A DNA stretch of 64,000 bases, from assembly GCF_900107685.1 (NCBI RefSeq), contig NZ_FNRQ01000007.1, forward strand, positions 1 to 64,000, given 5' to 3'. The notes below the pieces were generated by a model that was not told the origin of the DNA, ran no database searches, and saw only the letters and a program-made list of their open reading frames with translations. This DNA comes from Paraburkholderia sartisoli. Lineage in GTDB: Bacteria > Pseudomonadota > Gammaproteobacteria > Burkholderiales > Burkholderiaceae. Each line of letters starts with the position of its first letter. Position 1 is the first letter of the stretch. The position numbers and the translations under genes are program-made. Positions 18,778-27,213 of this stretch are shown here, one piece after another.

Positions 18778-20337
18778 CTATAGTGCTGCCGCCACCTTCT
18801 TGCCATCGGGGCTGCCGAGACCCGTGCATGCGTCCCATCCCGGGCCGGCGGAAAAGCTGCCGTTGTTGCCCTGCGTGATGTCGTTGCAGACACCTTGAGC
18901 CTGATAAAGCTTTGGATTCACGAATCCGGCAGGCTGCCCTTTTGCCGAGTTGATGCGGGCGATCAGCGCAGCCCAGAGCGGCGCCACCGCACTCGTGCCG
19001 CCGACCACCGTGCGTGCGCCATCGATCAGCACGTCATAGCCCGTGGTGGGCGACGCATCCCCCGCCACGTCGGGTACGCCGCGCCCACTGAGCGCGGTCT
19101 TGCCGCCCTGCACGGCCGTGACGGATAACCCGTTCTGCCACGCGGGCACCGGGAACGCAGTGCTGACGCCGCCACCACCCGCGCCGCCGTCCGTCCCGTC
19201 GTTCCAGACGACCTCCTGCGTTATCGACGTGCCAGACGCCTGCAGGTGCGTGCCGCCACAAGCAAGCACGTACGGGCTCGACGCTGGAAAATCGACGTGT
19301 TCGCCGCCATCGCCGACGCCGTCGGACGATCCGCTGTCGCCCGATGCCGCGCAGACCGTCACGCCCATGGTCGCGGCAGCCTGCAATACGCTGTTGAATG
19401 CGTTCAGCGACTGCGCGGTCCAGATCGATTCCGGTCCGCCCCAGCTGATCGAAATGACCGAGGGTTTGTGGGTCGCATCATGCACCGCGCGGCTCACCGC
19501 ATCGAGGAAGCCGGCATCGCTGTTGGCGGTGAAATAGACGGCGATCGTCGCGCCTGGCGCGATGGCCCCCGCGATCTCGATGTCTAGTGTGACTTCGCCG
19601 TCAGGCCCGTTCGGATCCCCGCTCGGCTGGTTGCCGCCCTGATCGACGCCGACGGAGACCACCTTCGGCATGGCGACCCCGAGCCCCGAAAAATAGGACT
19701 TGAGATCCGCCGCCTGATAACCCCCGCCGAGTTCGATGATGCCGATGCACTCGCCATGGCCGTCACCAGCCGGGAAGTTGTACAACTGCGCGAGTTGCAA
19801 CGGCGTGAAGGCAGCCTGATGTGTTCGTGCCGCGGCGAAAGGCGGCCGGATGCGAAAGTGCGGCCGCGCCTGCGGACGGTTGTCGAGCCCCAGCACTGCC
19901 GTGACGATGCCGTGAAGATCGTCGGGCACACTGATCACGCCGGTTCGGCCGCGGTACTGGCCCATCGCGTGATGCTCGAAATGCTGAAGATGTACGTCGA
20001 ACGCACCCTGAAAGTTCGCGATCGTGCCGCTCAGCACGACGGTGGCCGCAGCGGCGTCCTCGCGAACGACATTCAACCCGTGTGCCTGCGCGAATGCTCT
20101 CAGCTTCGCGACATCGCCGGGCGCGGCGGCGAACCGCTTCGCGAATTCCTCGCGCGAGACGGGCTTTGCTTTCGGGTCACCCGATTCGATCTGCTTCATC
20201 AGCGCCTGGAACTGTGGCTCGTCCTGGCGACGCAGCATGACGACAACCTCGATGGTTTCCGCCGGATTGCAGCTGCCGACCACCTTCGAACCTGCCTGCA
20301 CCGCCCGATCGCTTCCAGCCAGTGGATGTTTTGCCAT
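18778..20337 (-). CDS. Sedolisin/kumamolisin-type peptidase, family S53
   Basis: 519-residue serine-carboxyl peptidase active at acid pH. Residues 1 to about 170 form the pro-domain and the rest the subtilisin-like catalytic domain. The catalytic set is present: E248 and D252 in GEVTLDIE, the oxyanion D334 in SGDSGS and S449 in GGTSAVAPL. The calcium-binding end is near PDVAGDAS. A good GGAGGAG site precedes the ATG at 20337. There is no recognisable signal peptide, so export may use another route. It is transcribed toward the S10 peptidase gene, suggesting a joint role in protein degradation. Confidence 0.9.
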   Translation of the reverse strand: MAKHPLAGSDRAVQAGSKVVGSCNPAETIEVVVMLRRQDEPQFQALMKQIESGDPKAKPVSREEFAKRFAAAPGDVAKLRAFAQAHGLNVVREDAAAATVVLSGTIANFQGAFDVHLQHFEHHAMGQYRGRTGVISVPDDLHGIVTAVLGLDNRPQARPHFRIRPPFAAARTHQAAFTPLQLAQLYNFPAGDGHGECIGIIELGGGYQAADLKSYFSGLGVAMPKVVSVGVDQGGNQPSGDPNGPDGEVTLDIEIAGAIAPGATIAVYFTANSDAGFLDAVSRAVHDATHKPSVISISWGGPESIWTAQSLNAFNSVLQAAATMGVTVCAASGDSGSSDGVGDGGEHVDFPASSPYVLACGGTHLQASGTSITQEVVWNDGTDGGAGGGGVSTAFPVPAWQNGLSVTAVQGGKTALSGRGVPDVAGDASPTTGYDVLIDGARTVVGGTSAVAPLWAALIARINSAKGQPAGFVNPKLYQAQGVCNDITQGNNGSFSAGPGWDACTGLGSPDGKKVAAAL

Positions 20338-20629
20338 GGTATCGATACTCCTCCGTACACGGACCTGACGCCACGCGGCTCACATCGCGAAGTTCGCACG
20401 AACTCCGGAAAGGCGAGCCGTGTGTACCCCGAAACCCGCGCAGTGCCTGCGTTTCAACGACATCGCTGAACGGTCCGACAGATCCATTCAAACACAGTTC
20501 CTCGTGTCGTCACACCTGGCCGTCCGGCCAGTTTGCAACGCCAGCCGCCCCCGGTACGATATTCCTGACCGCGCTATGATTGCGCGGCGCTGCGAATGCA
20601 GCACGCCCAAAGAATTAAAGGAACCTCCC

Positions 20630-21145
20630 ATGTCCATTTCAATGTATCAAGCATCCGTGCCCGTACTCGTACGCGGCCTCACCAACCTGCAGGCGGTTCT
20701 CGGCAAGGCCGAAGCGCATGCGGCGGAAAAGCAGATCGATCCGCTCGTGCTCACTGGCGCCCGCCTTTTCCCCGACATGCTGCCGTTGAAGCGTCAGGTC
20801 TATATCGCGACCGATACAGCAAAAGGCTGCGCCGCGCGTCTCGCCGGCGTCGAAGCGCCGAAATTCGAGGATTTCGAACAGACATTCGACGAACTCGACG
20901 CCCGTATCCAGAAGACGATTGATTATCTGAAGGAGTTCAAGCCGGAGCAGATCGACGGTTCGGAAGCGCGTCCGGTTACGATCAAGATGCGCACGGGGCC
21001 GGTCGAGTTCGTCGGCCTCAGCTATCTGCTGCATTTTGCGATGCCCAACTTCTTCTTTCACACGACAACCGCTTACGACATCCTGCGTCATAACGGCGTC
21101 GAACTGGGCAAGCTCGATTTTCTCGGGCGCGACGCGGCAGGTTGA
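20630..21145 (+). CDS. DUF1993 family protein
   Basis: 171-residue soluble protein of the DUF1993 family. Recognisable features are the N-terminal helix MSISMYQASVPVLVRGLTNL and the C-terminal HFAMPNFFFHTTTAYDILRHNG, which carries conserved His residues and resembles DinB-like four-helix bundles. The ATG at 20630 follows AAAGGAACCTCCC, a clear ribosome site. Function is unknown. It is divergent from the S53 peptidase. Confidence 0.85.
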   Translation: MSISMYQASVPVLVRGLTNLQAVLGKAEAHAAEKQIDPLVLTGARLFPDMLPLKRQVYIATDTAKGCAARLAGVEAPKFEDFEQTFDELDARIQKTIDYLKEFKPEQIDGSEARPVTIKMRTGPVEFVGLSYLLHFAMPNFFFHTTTAYDILRHNGVELGKLDFLGRDAAG

Positions 21146-21167
21146 TGTAGCGACATCCATGCAGGAA

Positions 21168-21195
21168 GTGGCGACGCGTTTTTATGCGTCGCCAC
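21168..21195 (+). terminator. Hairpin after DUF1993 gene
   Basis: A 10-bp perfect stem GTGGCGACGC/GCGTCGCCAC with loop GTTTTTAT begins 23 bases after the stop codon. The T-run is in the loop rather than after the stem, so termination efficiency is uncertain. Confidence 0.5.
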
Positions 21196-21313
21196 GCATG
21201 ACGCGCGCTGCGATACGCGCACGCGGGTCATGCGCTGGCCTGAAGCAAGGCTTGGAGCAGGATTTGAAGCACGACCTGACGCGCGACTCACGGCACGCGC
21301 CGTGCGCCGCGGG

Positions 21314-21634
21314 TCACATCCGCGGCTGGAACGCGATGATACCCATGCCGGCGAGCGTCACCGCGACGCCGGCGATATCCCACAGCGTCGGCCGAACCTG
21401 ATCGACGGCCCACAACCACAGGATCGCGACCGCGACATACACGCCGCCGTATGCGGCATACACGCGCCCCGCCGCTGTGCCGTGCAGTGTCAAAAGCCAG
21501 GCGAACAGCGCCAGACTCAGCGCGCCCGGTACGAGCAGCCATGGCGAGCCGCCCTCTTTCAGCCAGCGCCACGGCAGATAGCAGCCGGTGATCTCCGCGA
21601 CGGCGGTCACGGCATAGAGCAGGAATGTTTTCAT
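21314..21634 (-). CDS. YnfA/UPF0060 family membrane protein
   Basis: 106-residue protein with four hydrophobic segments and the conserved start [22 protein letters not shown], plus AAYGGVYV and LWLWAVD, all typical of YnfA. Related to small multidrug-resistance proteins in fold; a role in efflux has been proposed for some members. The ATG at 21634 gives the family length. The frame continues upstream without support. Confidence 0.9.
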   Translation of the reverse strand: MKTFLLYAVTAVAEITGCYLPWRWLKEGGSPWLLVPGALSLALFAWLLTLHGTAAGRVYAAYGGVYVAVAILWLWAVDQVRPTLWDIAGVAVTLAGMGIIAFQPRM

Positions 21635-21795
21635 CGATGAGCGTGTGGTGATGGGTGTGATGCGTCGGCCGGCAGACGCAGCGCTGCATTGGAGCAACGC
21701 CGGCCGGCCTGTGGCCTTTATTAACACAATCACTTTGCCGGCGGCGCAATGCGCATGCGAAAGTCGCCGTACTCCGTCGACCTGCCCGATATTTC

Positions 21796-21969
21796 ATGAC
21801 CGTCCAGTCTCCCTGCATCGACATCTGCAAGTTCGACGACAAGACCGGCCTGTGCATTGGCTGCCTTCGCACGCGCGATGAATGCAAGCGCTGGAAGAAG
21901 ATGAACGACAAACACCGTCGCAGGATCATCGACGACAGGCCGCGCCGTCAGTCGAAGCTGAAACGGTGA
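21796..21969 (+). CDS. DUF1289 small Cys-rich protein
   Basis: A 57-residue ORF starts MTVQSPCIDICKFDDKTGLC and continues IGCLRTRDECKRWKKM, ending in a basic tail. The Cys pattern (CxxxC, later CxxC), the RTxxE segment and the W are diagnostic of DUF1289, thought to bind a metal. It starts 162 bases from the divergent ynfA start. No strong ribosome site is visible. Confidence 0.85.
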   Translation: MTVQSPCIDICKFDDKTGLCIGCLRTRDECKRWKKMNDKHRRRIIDDRPRRQSKLKR

Positions 21970-22021
21970 GCCGCCCCGCCTGATCGCTGGGCGGGCTCCC
22001 ACGTCGCGCCGCCTCCGCCGC

Positions 22022-22651
22022 TCAGTCGAGCGACAGTCGCAATGCGAAGCCGACCAGCGCGGCAGAAAACGTCCAGCGCTGAACAGTCTGTGCGAGCGGA
22101 TGGGTCCGCATCCAGTTCGCGATCCGCGCGGCGCCGACTGCACAGGCCACGTCAAAACATGCGCCCATGAGCAACAGCACGACACCCAGTTCCACCACCT
22201 GCGCCGCGACTGGCCCCGCCTCCGGCCGAACGAACTGCGGCAACAGCACCGAGCAGAACAGCAATGCCTTTGGATTCAACAGGTTGGTCAGCAACCCCTT
22301 GACGAACGCCGCGCGCAGCGGACGCTGTCCGGCTGCCTCGACACCTCCAGCCGGCAATGCGAAAACCGGTGACCGGAAAATCTGGATCGCGATCCACGCG
22401 AGATATACCGCGCCGCCATACCGGACGACCTCATAAAGCCACGGCGCACTGCGCAACAGCGCAGCGACGCCGCATGCGGACAGCGTGACGTGCGTCGTGC
22501 GCGCCATCGCCAGGCCGCCGGCCGCCGCGAAACCGCTGCGGGCGCCGCGCCCGATACTCGTCTGCATGACGAGCGCCATGTCCGGCCCGGGAACAGCATA
22601 GACAACAGCCAGTGCGGCAACAAAAACGACCATCAGATGCGCTGAAACCAT
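22022..22651 (-). CDS. LysE/RhtB-family amino-acid exporter
   Basis: 209-residue inner-membrane protein with about six hydrophobic helices. Family marks are VPGPDMALV near the N-terminus and GLLTNLLNPKALLFCSVLLPQF in the middle. Such proteins export amino acids or homoserine lactone-like compounds. It is divergent from an Lrp/AsnC regulator 135 bases away, the classic arrangement for LysE-type exporters and their regulator. The substrate is not deducible. Confidence 0.9.
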   Translation of the reverse strand: MVSAHLMVVFVAALAVVYAVPGPDMALVMQTSIGRGARSGFAAAGGLAMARTTHVTLSACGVAALLRSAPWLYEVVRYGGAVYLAWIAIQIFRSPVFALPAGGVEAAGQRPLRAAFVKGLLTNLLNPKALLFCSVLLPQFVRPEAGPVAAQVVELGVVLLLMGACFDVACAVGAARIANWMRTHPLAQTVQRWTFSAALVGFALRLSLD

Positions 22652-22747
22652 GATGAACCTCGCGTTTTACAGGGCTCTATCTTGCTATCGTCGCGGGAGC
22701 GATTACTGGCGATTTTCGTGGCATTGGCATCTTGTAATGACGTATCA

Positions 22748-22773
22748 CACTATAATTCAACATCTTTATAGTG
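22748..22773. promoter_or_regulatory. Inverted repeat in lysE-lrp divergent promoter
   Basis: CACTATAA and its inverted copy TTATAGTG are separated by ten bases (22748-22755 and 22766-22773). The left arm contains TATAAT, a perfect -10 hexamer (22751-22756), so a protein bound here would control transcription of the regulator. It ends 13 bases before the ATG. It is a likely Lrp/AsnC autoregulatory site. Confidence 0.5.
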
Positions 22774-22786
22774 CTTTCATCCATAC

Positions 22787-23254
22787 ATGAGCAACGATCT
22801 CGACAAGATCGATCGCGCCATCCTGGCCGCGCTGCAAACGGACGGACGCATGTCCAACGCGCGTCTCGCCGAAACCGTCGGGTTAAGCGAAACGCCCTGC
22901 GCGCGCCGGTTGAAGCGCCTCGAAAACGACGGCTACATCGAGCGCTATCGCGCCATGCTCTCGCGCGCGGCGCTCGGGCTCGGCGTGGTCGCGTTTGTCT
23001 ACGTGCGGTTTGCCGTACACGACCGGGCAGTCGCCACGCGTTTCGAGCGCGAAATCCTTGCGATTCCCCGCATCCTGTCGTGTCATAACGTGTCGGGCAG
23101 CGCAGACTACGTGCTGCAGGTCATCGCGCGCGATCTCGATGATTACGGCACGTTCATGCGCGATCAGCTACGCAGCCTGCCGGGTGTGACGTCCGTGGAG
23201 TCGTCGCTGTCGCTGCGGGAAATCAAGGCAAACGGCGGTCTGCCGCTACCCTGA
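22787..23254 (+). CDS. Lrp/AsnC-family transcriptional regulator
   Basis: 155-residue regulator with an N-terminal helix-turn-helix (MSNARLAETVGLSETPCARRLKRLENDGYI) and a C-terminal RAM/AsnC effector domain (YVLQVIARDLDDYGTFMRDQLRSLPGVTSVESSLSLREIK). It is divergent from the LysE exporter, and an inverted repeat overlapping the promoter suggests that it controls the exporter in response to an amino acid. Confidence 0.92.
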   Translation: MSNDLDKIDRAILAALQTDGRMSNARLAETVGLSETPCARRLKRLENDGYIERYRAMLSRAALGLGVVAFVYVRFAVHDRAVATRFEREILAIPRILSCHNVSGSADYVLQVIARDLDDYGTFMRDQLRSLPGVTSVESSLSLREIKANGGLPLP

Positions 23255-23367
23255 GCCCGCTGCCGCTGACGACCCCGCGGAAGACCACGGACGACCGCAC
23301 CCGCCATCGACCCATGGCATAGTGCGCACCGGCCGACTATTTTTGCCAGATGATCCACGGAGTTTTC

Positions 23368-23601
23368 ATGAACCACGAACAGGCGCGAGCCGAAGAAAGC
23401 AGCGCGATGGAGCGCGTGCTCAACGCGACAAAGAAGGTACAGACGGCGTTCGCGTCGTTGCAGTCGCAATTCCCGCCCGCGGGCGATGGCCGTCCCTCGC
23501 AGATGGCTTTGCAGACCTTCGACGCTGCGCTACAGGAACTCGAAGACGCACAGGCCGCATTCGACGAACTCCTCGGCGATCTGCTTGACGGTAACCGCTA
23601 G
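23368..23601 (+). CDS. Hypothetical 77-residue protein
   Basis: A small soluble helical protein starting MNHEQARAEESSAMERVLNATKKVQTAF, Glu/Ala/Leu-rich with a C-terminal acidic helix (LEDAQAAFDELLGDLLDG). CGGAG lies 6 bases before the ATG at 23368. No family is recognised. Codon use is normal for the region. An in-frame ATG at 23350 has no ribosome site. Confidence 0.6.
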   Translation: MNHEQARAEESSAMERVLNATKKVQTAFASLQSQFPPAGDGRPSQMALQTFDAALQELEDAQAAFDELLGDLLDGNR

Positions 23602-23828
23602 TGGGGTGTTTCGCTCTGCCTGGAACTTAAGCGGCTATCTGCGTAAAAGATCTTCTACGGGATGATCGGACGGCAGGACTCCGAGAGTACGTAGCCGCCA
23701 TTCCCTCGCCATCATCGCCGACCCGAAACAGCCTGGCCAATTGCTACGCTATGGCCAAACGCCCCGAGACGGCGCGCTACATGAGCGAGAACACATCAAC
23801 AGCGCGCTGCGTATCCGGGCTTGCGTCA

Positions 23829-24250
23829 CTAAAGAGCAGATTGCCGGCCCGATTGCACCCAGTCTTCAACCCGTAGACCGGGTACCCGGTCGAACTCGCG
23901 AAGATTATTCGTGACCAGGATCAGGCCCTGAGACCGGGCGTGCCCGGCGATCATCTGGTCGTAGGGGCCAATCGGCTTGCCATTTTTTTCCAGTTCGGCC
24001 CTGAGCTGGCCGCTATGCACGGCCGCCTCATGGTTGTAGTCCAGGACGTCCAGGCGCGCTGCAAAACCCTCGACGACGGCCAGATTTTTCTCCGGCGATG
24101 CGGACTTCTCTGCACCATAAATCAACTCCATCAACGTCACTGTGCTGATGCAGAGTTGGCCGTGGTAGTGGTTGAACGCTTCGCGAACCGCATGGGGCTT
24201 GTTCTTGATGGTGAAGATGCAGATGTCGTATCGAGCATGCACTTGAGCAT
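23829..24250 (-). pseudogene. vapC: vapC PIN-domain toxin, frameshifted at the catalytic motif
   Basis: Type II toxin gene overlapping vapB by one base. It starts MLKCMLDT at 24250, but after the eighth codon the expected NICIFTIKNKP continues only in the next frame. One base (an A in ACG-AAC) is missing near 24226. In the shifted frame the rest of the PIN domain is intact (ISTVTLMELIYGAEKS, GPYDQMIAGHARSQGLILVTNNLREF). The lesion falls immediately after the first catalytic Asp of MLDTN, so the toxin should be inactive unless the deletion is a sequencing error or is corrected by frameshifting. Confidence 0.8.
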
Positions 24251-24480
24251 CAAAGCCCCTCACGCTCCCGATTGGCAGGCTGGTTGCGCGTGGACATGAA
24301 GTCCGGACTGACCCCTTCACCATCAAACCAGCTATCCCATGATTCTCCGGCCGGGGTGAGTATGCGGATGCGACCGATGGCCACCACGTCGACCCGTTTT
24401 ACATCGTCAGGAAGCGCCACGGCTTTTGGCAGGCGTACCGCCTGACTGCGATTGCTTTTGAAAATGGCACCTTGTTCCAT
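24250..24480 (-). CDS. vapB: VapB-type antitoxin (AbrB fold)
   Basis: 76-residue antitoxin: MEQGAIFKSNRSQAVRLPKAVALP is the swapped-hairpin AbrB-like DNA-binding part, and the C-terminal WDSWFDGEGVSPDF segment is the toxin-binding tail. The ATG at 24480 begins the family consensus; the longer upstream frame is not supported. The stop overlaps the vapC ATG (TGATG). It would neutralise the downstream PIN toxin and repress the operon. Confidence 0.85.
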   Translation of the reverse strand: MEQGAIFKSNRSQAVRLPKAVALPDDVKRVDVVAIGRIRILTPAGESWDSWFDGEGVSPDFMSTRNQPANREREGL

Positions 24481-24608
24481 GACGGATTCCTTGGGGTACT
24501 GTCGAATGTATATCCAGTTACAGGGGCATGACGGATATGTCAATGCAATATACCGGCCGAAGGTCCAGCTCGGAGACGCCCGCAAGACTTGACCGTTAGT
24601 TGCGTTAA

Positions 24609-25505
24609 TCACCCAGAAACATGTCGCAGCGCGTCGACGAGCACGCCCAGCGCGCGTGAAGACTGGCGGCGGCTCGGATAGTACAGGTGATAGCCTGGAA
24701 AGACCGGACACCAGTCCTTGAGCACCGGCTTGAGCCGCCCTTCGGCGATATACGGCTGCGCCAGATCGGCCGGAATGTAGGCAAGCCCGCAGCCGGACAG
24801 CGCGGCCTGCAGCATCGGGTTCGTTCCGTTGAATACCAGTTGACCCTCGACGCGCACCCTCACCTCATGCCCCGCCTTGATGAATTCCCACGCGAAGAGG
24901 CCGCCATGCGTCGGCAGCCGCAGATTGATGCAGTTGTGGCCGGTCAGATCCTGAGGCGTTTTCGGCCGCGTCCGGCTCGCGAAGTACGACGGCGCCCCAA
25001 CCACCGCCATGCGCATATCCGGCGCGATGCGCACGGCGATCATGTCTTTCGCGACCTGATCGCCGAGCCGCACGCCGACGTCGTAGCGCTGCGCCACGAT
25101 ATCGGTCAGGCCGAAGTCGATGACGATTTCGACCTTGATGTCCGGATAGTCCGGCAACAGTTGCGCCAGCTTCGGCTGAAGGATGGTGGACGCGGCGTGC
25201 TCGTCGGTGGTGATGCGGATCGTGCCAGCGGGTTTGTCGCGAAGCTCGGTCAACGCCGCGAGTTCCTCGTCGATTTCATCGAAGCGTGGCCCGACGGTCG
25301 CCAGCAACCGCTCGCCCGCCGGCGTCGGCGAGACGCTGCGTGTCGTGCGCGTCAGAAGACGCAGCCCGAGCCGCGATTCAAGCGCACGGATCGTATGGCT
25401 CAGCGCCGACTGCGACACGCCCAGCTTCGCGGCCGCCCGCGTAAAGCTCTGCTCGCGCGCCACGGCAACGAACGCCAGCAGGTCGTTAAGGTTTTCGCGT
25501 GCCAT
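24609..25505 (-). CDS. LysR-family transcriptional regulator
   Basis: 298 residues: N-terminal winged helix (FTRAAAKLGVSQSALSHTIRALESRLGLRLLTRTTRSV) and a C-terminal periplasmic-binding-like effector domain. It is divergent from a carboxymuconolactone-decarboxylase-like gene and an aldo/keto reductase, which it probably activates. A close relative with the same plan occurs at 27214-28113. Confidence 0.92.
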   Translation of the reverse strand: MARENLNDLLAFVAVAREQSFTRAAAKLGVSQSALSHTIRALESRLGLRLLTRTTRSVSPTPAGERLLATVGPRFDEIDEELAALTELRDKPAGTIRITTDEHAASTILQPKLAQLLPDYPDIKVEIVIDFGLTDIVAQRYDVGVRLGDQVAKDMIAVRIAPDMRMAVVGAPSYFASRTRPKTPQDLTGHNCINLRLPTHGGLFAWEFIKAGHEVRVRVEGQLVFNGTNPMLQAALSGCGLAYIPADLAQPYIAEGRLKPVLKDWCPVFPGYHLYYPSRRQSSRALGVLVDALRHVSG

Positions 25506-25660
25506 TCATGAACCTCACTCATAAGCGTTTGCCGATTCTACTGTCTAGTCACATGCTCCGGCCGTCGTTAAATTACGTGCTGTAGACGATCGAACTGACC
25601 CGCGCGCAACGCTTTCGCGCGACGGACCACAACCCCGACCTGCGTTGGAGATGACCTGAC

Positions 25661-25987
25661 ATGACCCGGCAATCCACTGTCGCGCGCGATGCGTTCGGCG
25701 ATCTCGCGCCCGCGCTCGCGGATTACACCGACCAGGTGCTGTTCGACGACGTCTGGCAGCGCCCCGGCCTTTCGCCGCGCGAGCGCAGCCTCGTCACCGT
25801 CGCAAGCCTCGTCGCGCTCTATCGCGCCAACGAACTGCCGTATCACCTCGGCAAGGCGCTCGACAACGGCATCACCCGCGACGAACTGGTCGAGACGATC
25901 ACGCACCTCGCGTTCTATTCGGGCTGGCCCACCGCCAGTACGGCGCTCGGCATCGCGAGACGCGTGTTCGAGGAACGCAAGGTCTGA
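25661..25987 (+). CDS. Carboxymuconolactone decarboxylase-family protein
   Basis: 108-residue protein of the CMD/AhpD superfamily: RPGLSPRERSLVTVASLVAL, NELPYHLGKALDNGITRDELVETITHLAFYSGWP. The AhpD redox CxxC is absent, so this is a non-redox CMD-type member of unknown substrate. It is the first gene divergent from a LysR regulator and is followed by an aldo/keto reductase on the same strand, with which it is likely co-transcribed. Confidence 0.88.
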   Translation: MTRQSTVARDAFGDLAPALADYTDQVLFDDVWQRPGLSPRERSLVTVASLVALYRANELPYHLGKALDNGITRDELVETITHLAFYSGWPTASTALGIARRVFEERKV

Positions 25988-26064
25988 CACGTCGGCCCCC
26001 GCCCTTTTCGTGGCATTTTCGTGGCATTTTCTGACGCAGGCTCGCCCTGCATGGAGCATCAAGA

Positions 26065-27069
26065 ATGGATTACCGGTATCTCGGGAAGAGCGCCCTCAAG
26101 GTTTCGCCGCTGTGTCTCGGCGCGATGATGTTCGGCGGCGAGACCGACGAGGCGACGTCGAAGCGCATCATCGACAAGGCCCGCGATCAGGGCGTCAATT
26201 TCATCGATACGGCCGACGTCTATCACGCTGGCCGCTCCGAGCAGATCGTCGGACGCGCGATCGCCGGGCAGCGCGACAACTGGGTGGTCGCCACGAAATT
26301 CGGCTACCCAACGTCGCAGGGTCCGAATGAACAGGGGCAATCGCGCAAGTGGATCATCCAGTCCGTCGAGGCGAGCCTGAAGCGTCTGGGCACGGACTAC
26401 ATCGACATCCTGTATTTTCACCGCGCGCTCACCGACGCGCCGCTCGAAGAAGGCGTGCGCGCCGTCGGCGATCTGATCCGTCAGGGCAAGATCCGCTATT
26501 TCGGCGTGTCCAACTTCAAGGGCTGGCGTATCGCCGAGATCGCGCGTCTCGCCGATCAGTTCGGCATCGACCGGCCCGTCGCGAGCGAGCCGCTCTACAA
26601 CATCGTCGACCGCACGGCGGAAGTCGAGCAACTGCCGGCGGCCTCGCACTACGGCCTCGGTGTCGTGTCGTACAGCCCGCTCGCGCGCGGCGTGCTGAGC
26701 GGCAAATATGCGGCCGACGCGCCGCCGCCCGCCGATTCGCGCGCGGGCCGCGGCGACCGGCGCATCCAGCAGACCGAGTGGCGGCCGGAATCGCTCGCGA
26801 TCGCGCAAACCATCGCCGCTCACGCGGCGAAGCGCGGCACGACTTCGATTGCGTTCGCGCTTGCGTGGGTGCTCAAGAACCGGCTCATCAGTTCGACGAT
26901 CGCGGGACCGCGCACCGAAGCGCAGTGGGACAGCTACGTCGAGGCGCTGAAGCTGCAACTCGGCCCCGACGACGAAAAACTCGTCGACAGCCTCGTCGCG
27001 CCGGGGCACGTGTCGACACCGGGTTACACCGATCCGGGTTATCCGGTCGAAGGACGACGCGTCGTTTAA
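26065..27069 (+). CDS. Aldo/keto reductase
   Basis: 334-residue NADPH-dependent oxidoreductase of the AKR superfamily, (beta/alpha)8 barrel. Catalytic residues are the Asp and Tyr in FIDTADVYHAG, the Lys in VVATKFGY and the His in YFHRAL. The start MDYRYLGKSALKVSPLCLGAMMFGGE is family-typical. It lies 77 bases after the CMD gene. Its substrate is unknown. Confidence 0.9.
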   Translation: MDYRYLGKSALKVSPLCLGAMMFGGETDEATSKRIIDKARDQGVNFIDTADVYHAGRSEQIVGRAIAGQRDNWVVATKFGYPTSQGPNEQGQSRKWIIQSVEASLKRLGTDYIDILYFHRALTDAPLEEGVRAVGDLIRQGKIRYFGVSNFKGWRIAEIARLADQFGIDRPVASEPLYNIVDRTAEVEQLPAASHYGLGVVSYSPLARGVLSGKYAADAPPPADSRAGRGDRRIQQTEWRPESLAIAQTIAAHAAKRGTTSIAFALAWVLKNRLISSTIAGPRTEAQWDSYVEALKLQLGPDDEKLVDSLVAPGHVSTPGYTDPGYPVEGRRVV

Positions 27070-27213
27070 AGCGCCCCCTGGGCGTTCACGCGCGATACGG
27101 CGTGCCGGGTAAACGGTTGCTGTCGACCAGCGTTCGCGTGTCGGCTGGAGTTGGCACTTTGGCGCTTGCTCCAGCCCCATGACGCGCTACCCGGGTCCCA
27201 TGCAAGACGCTTG

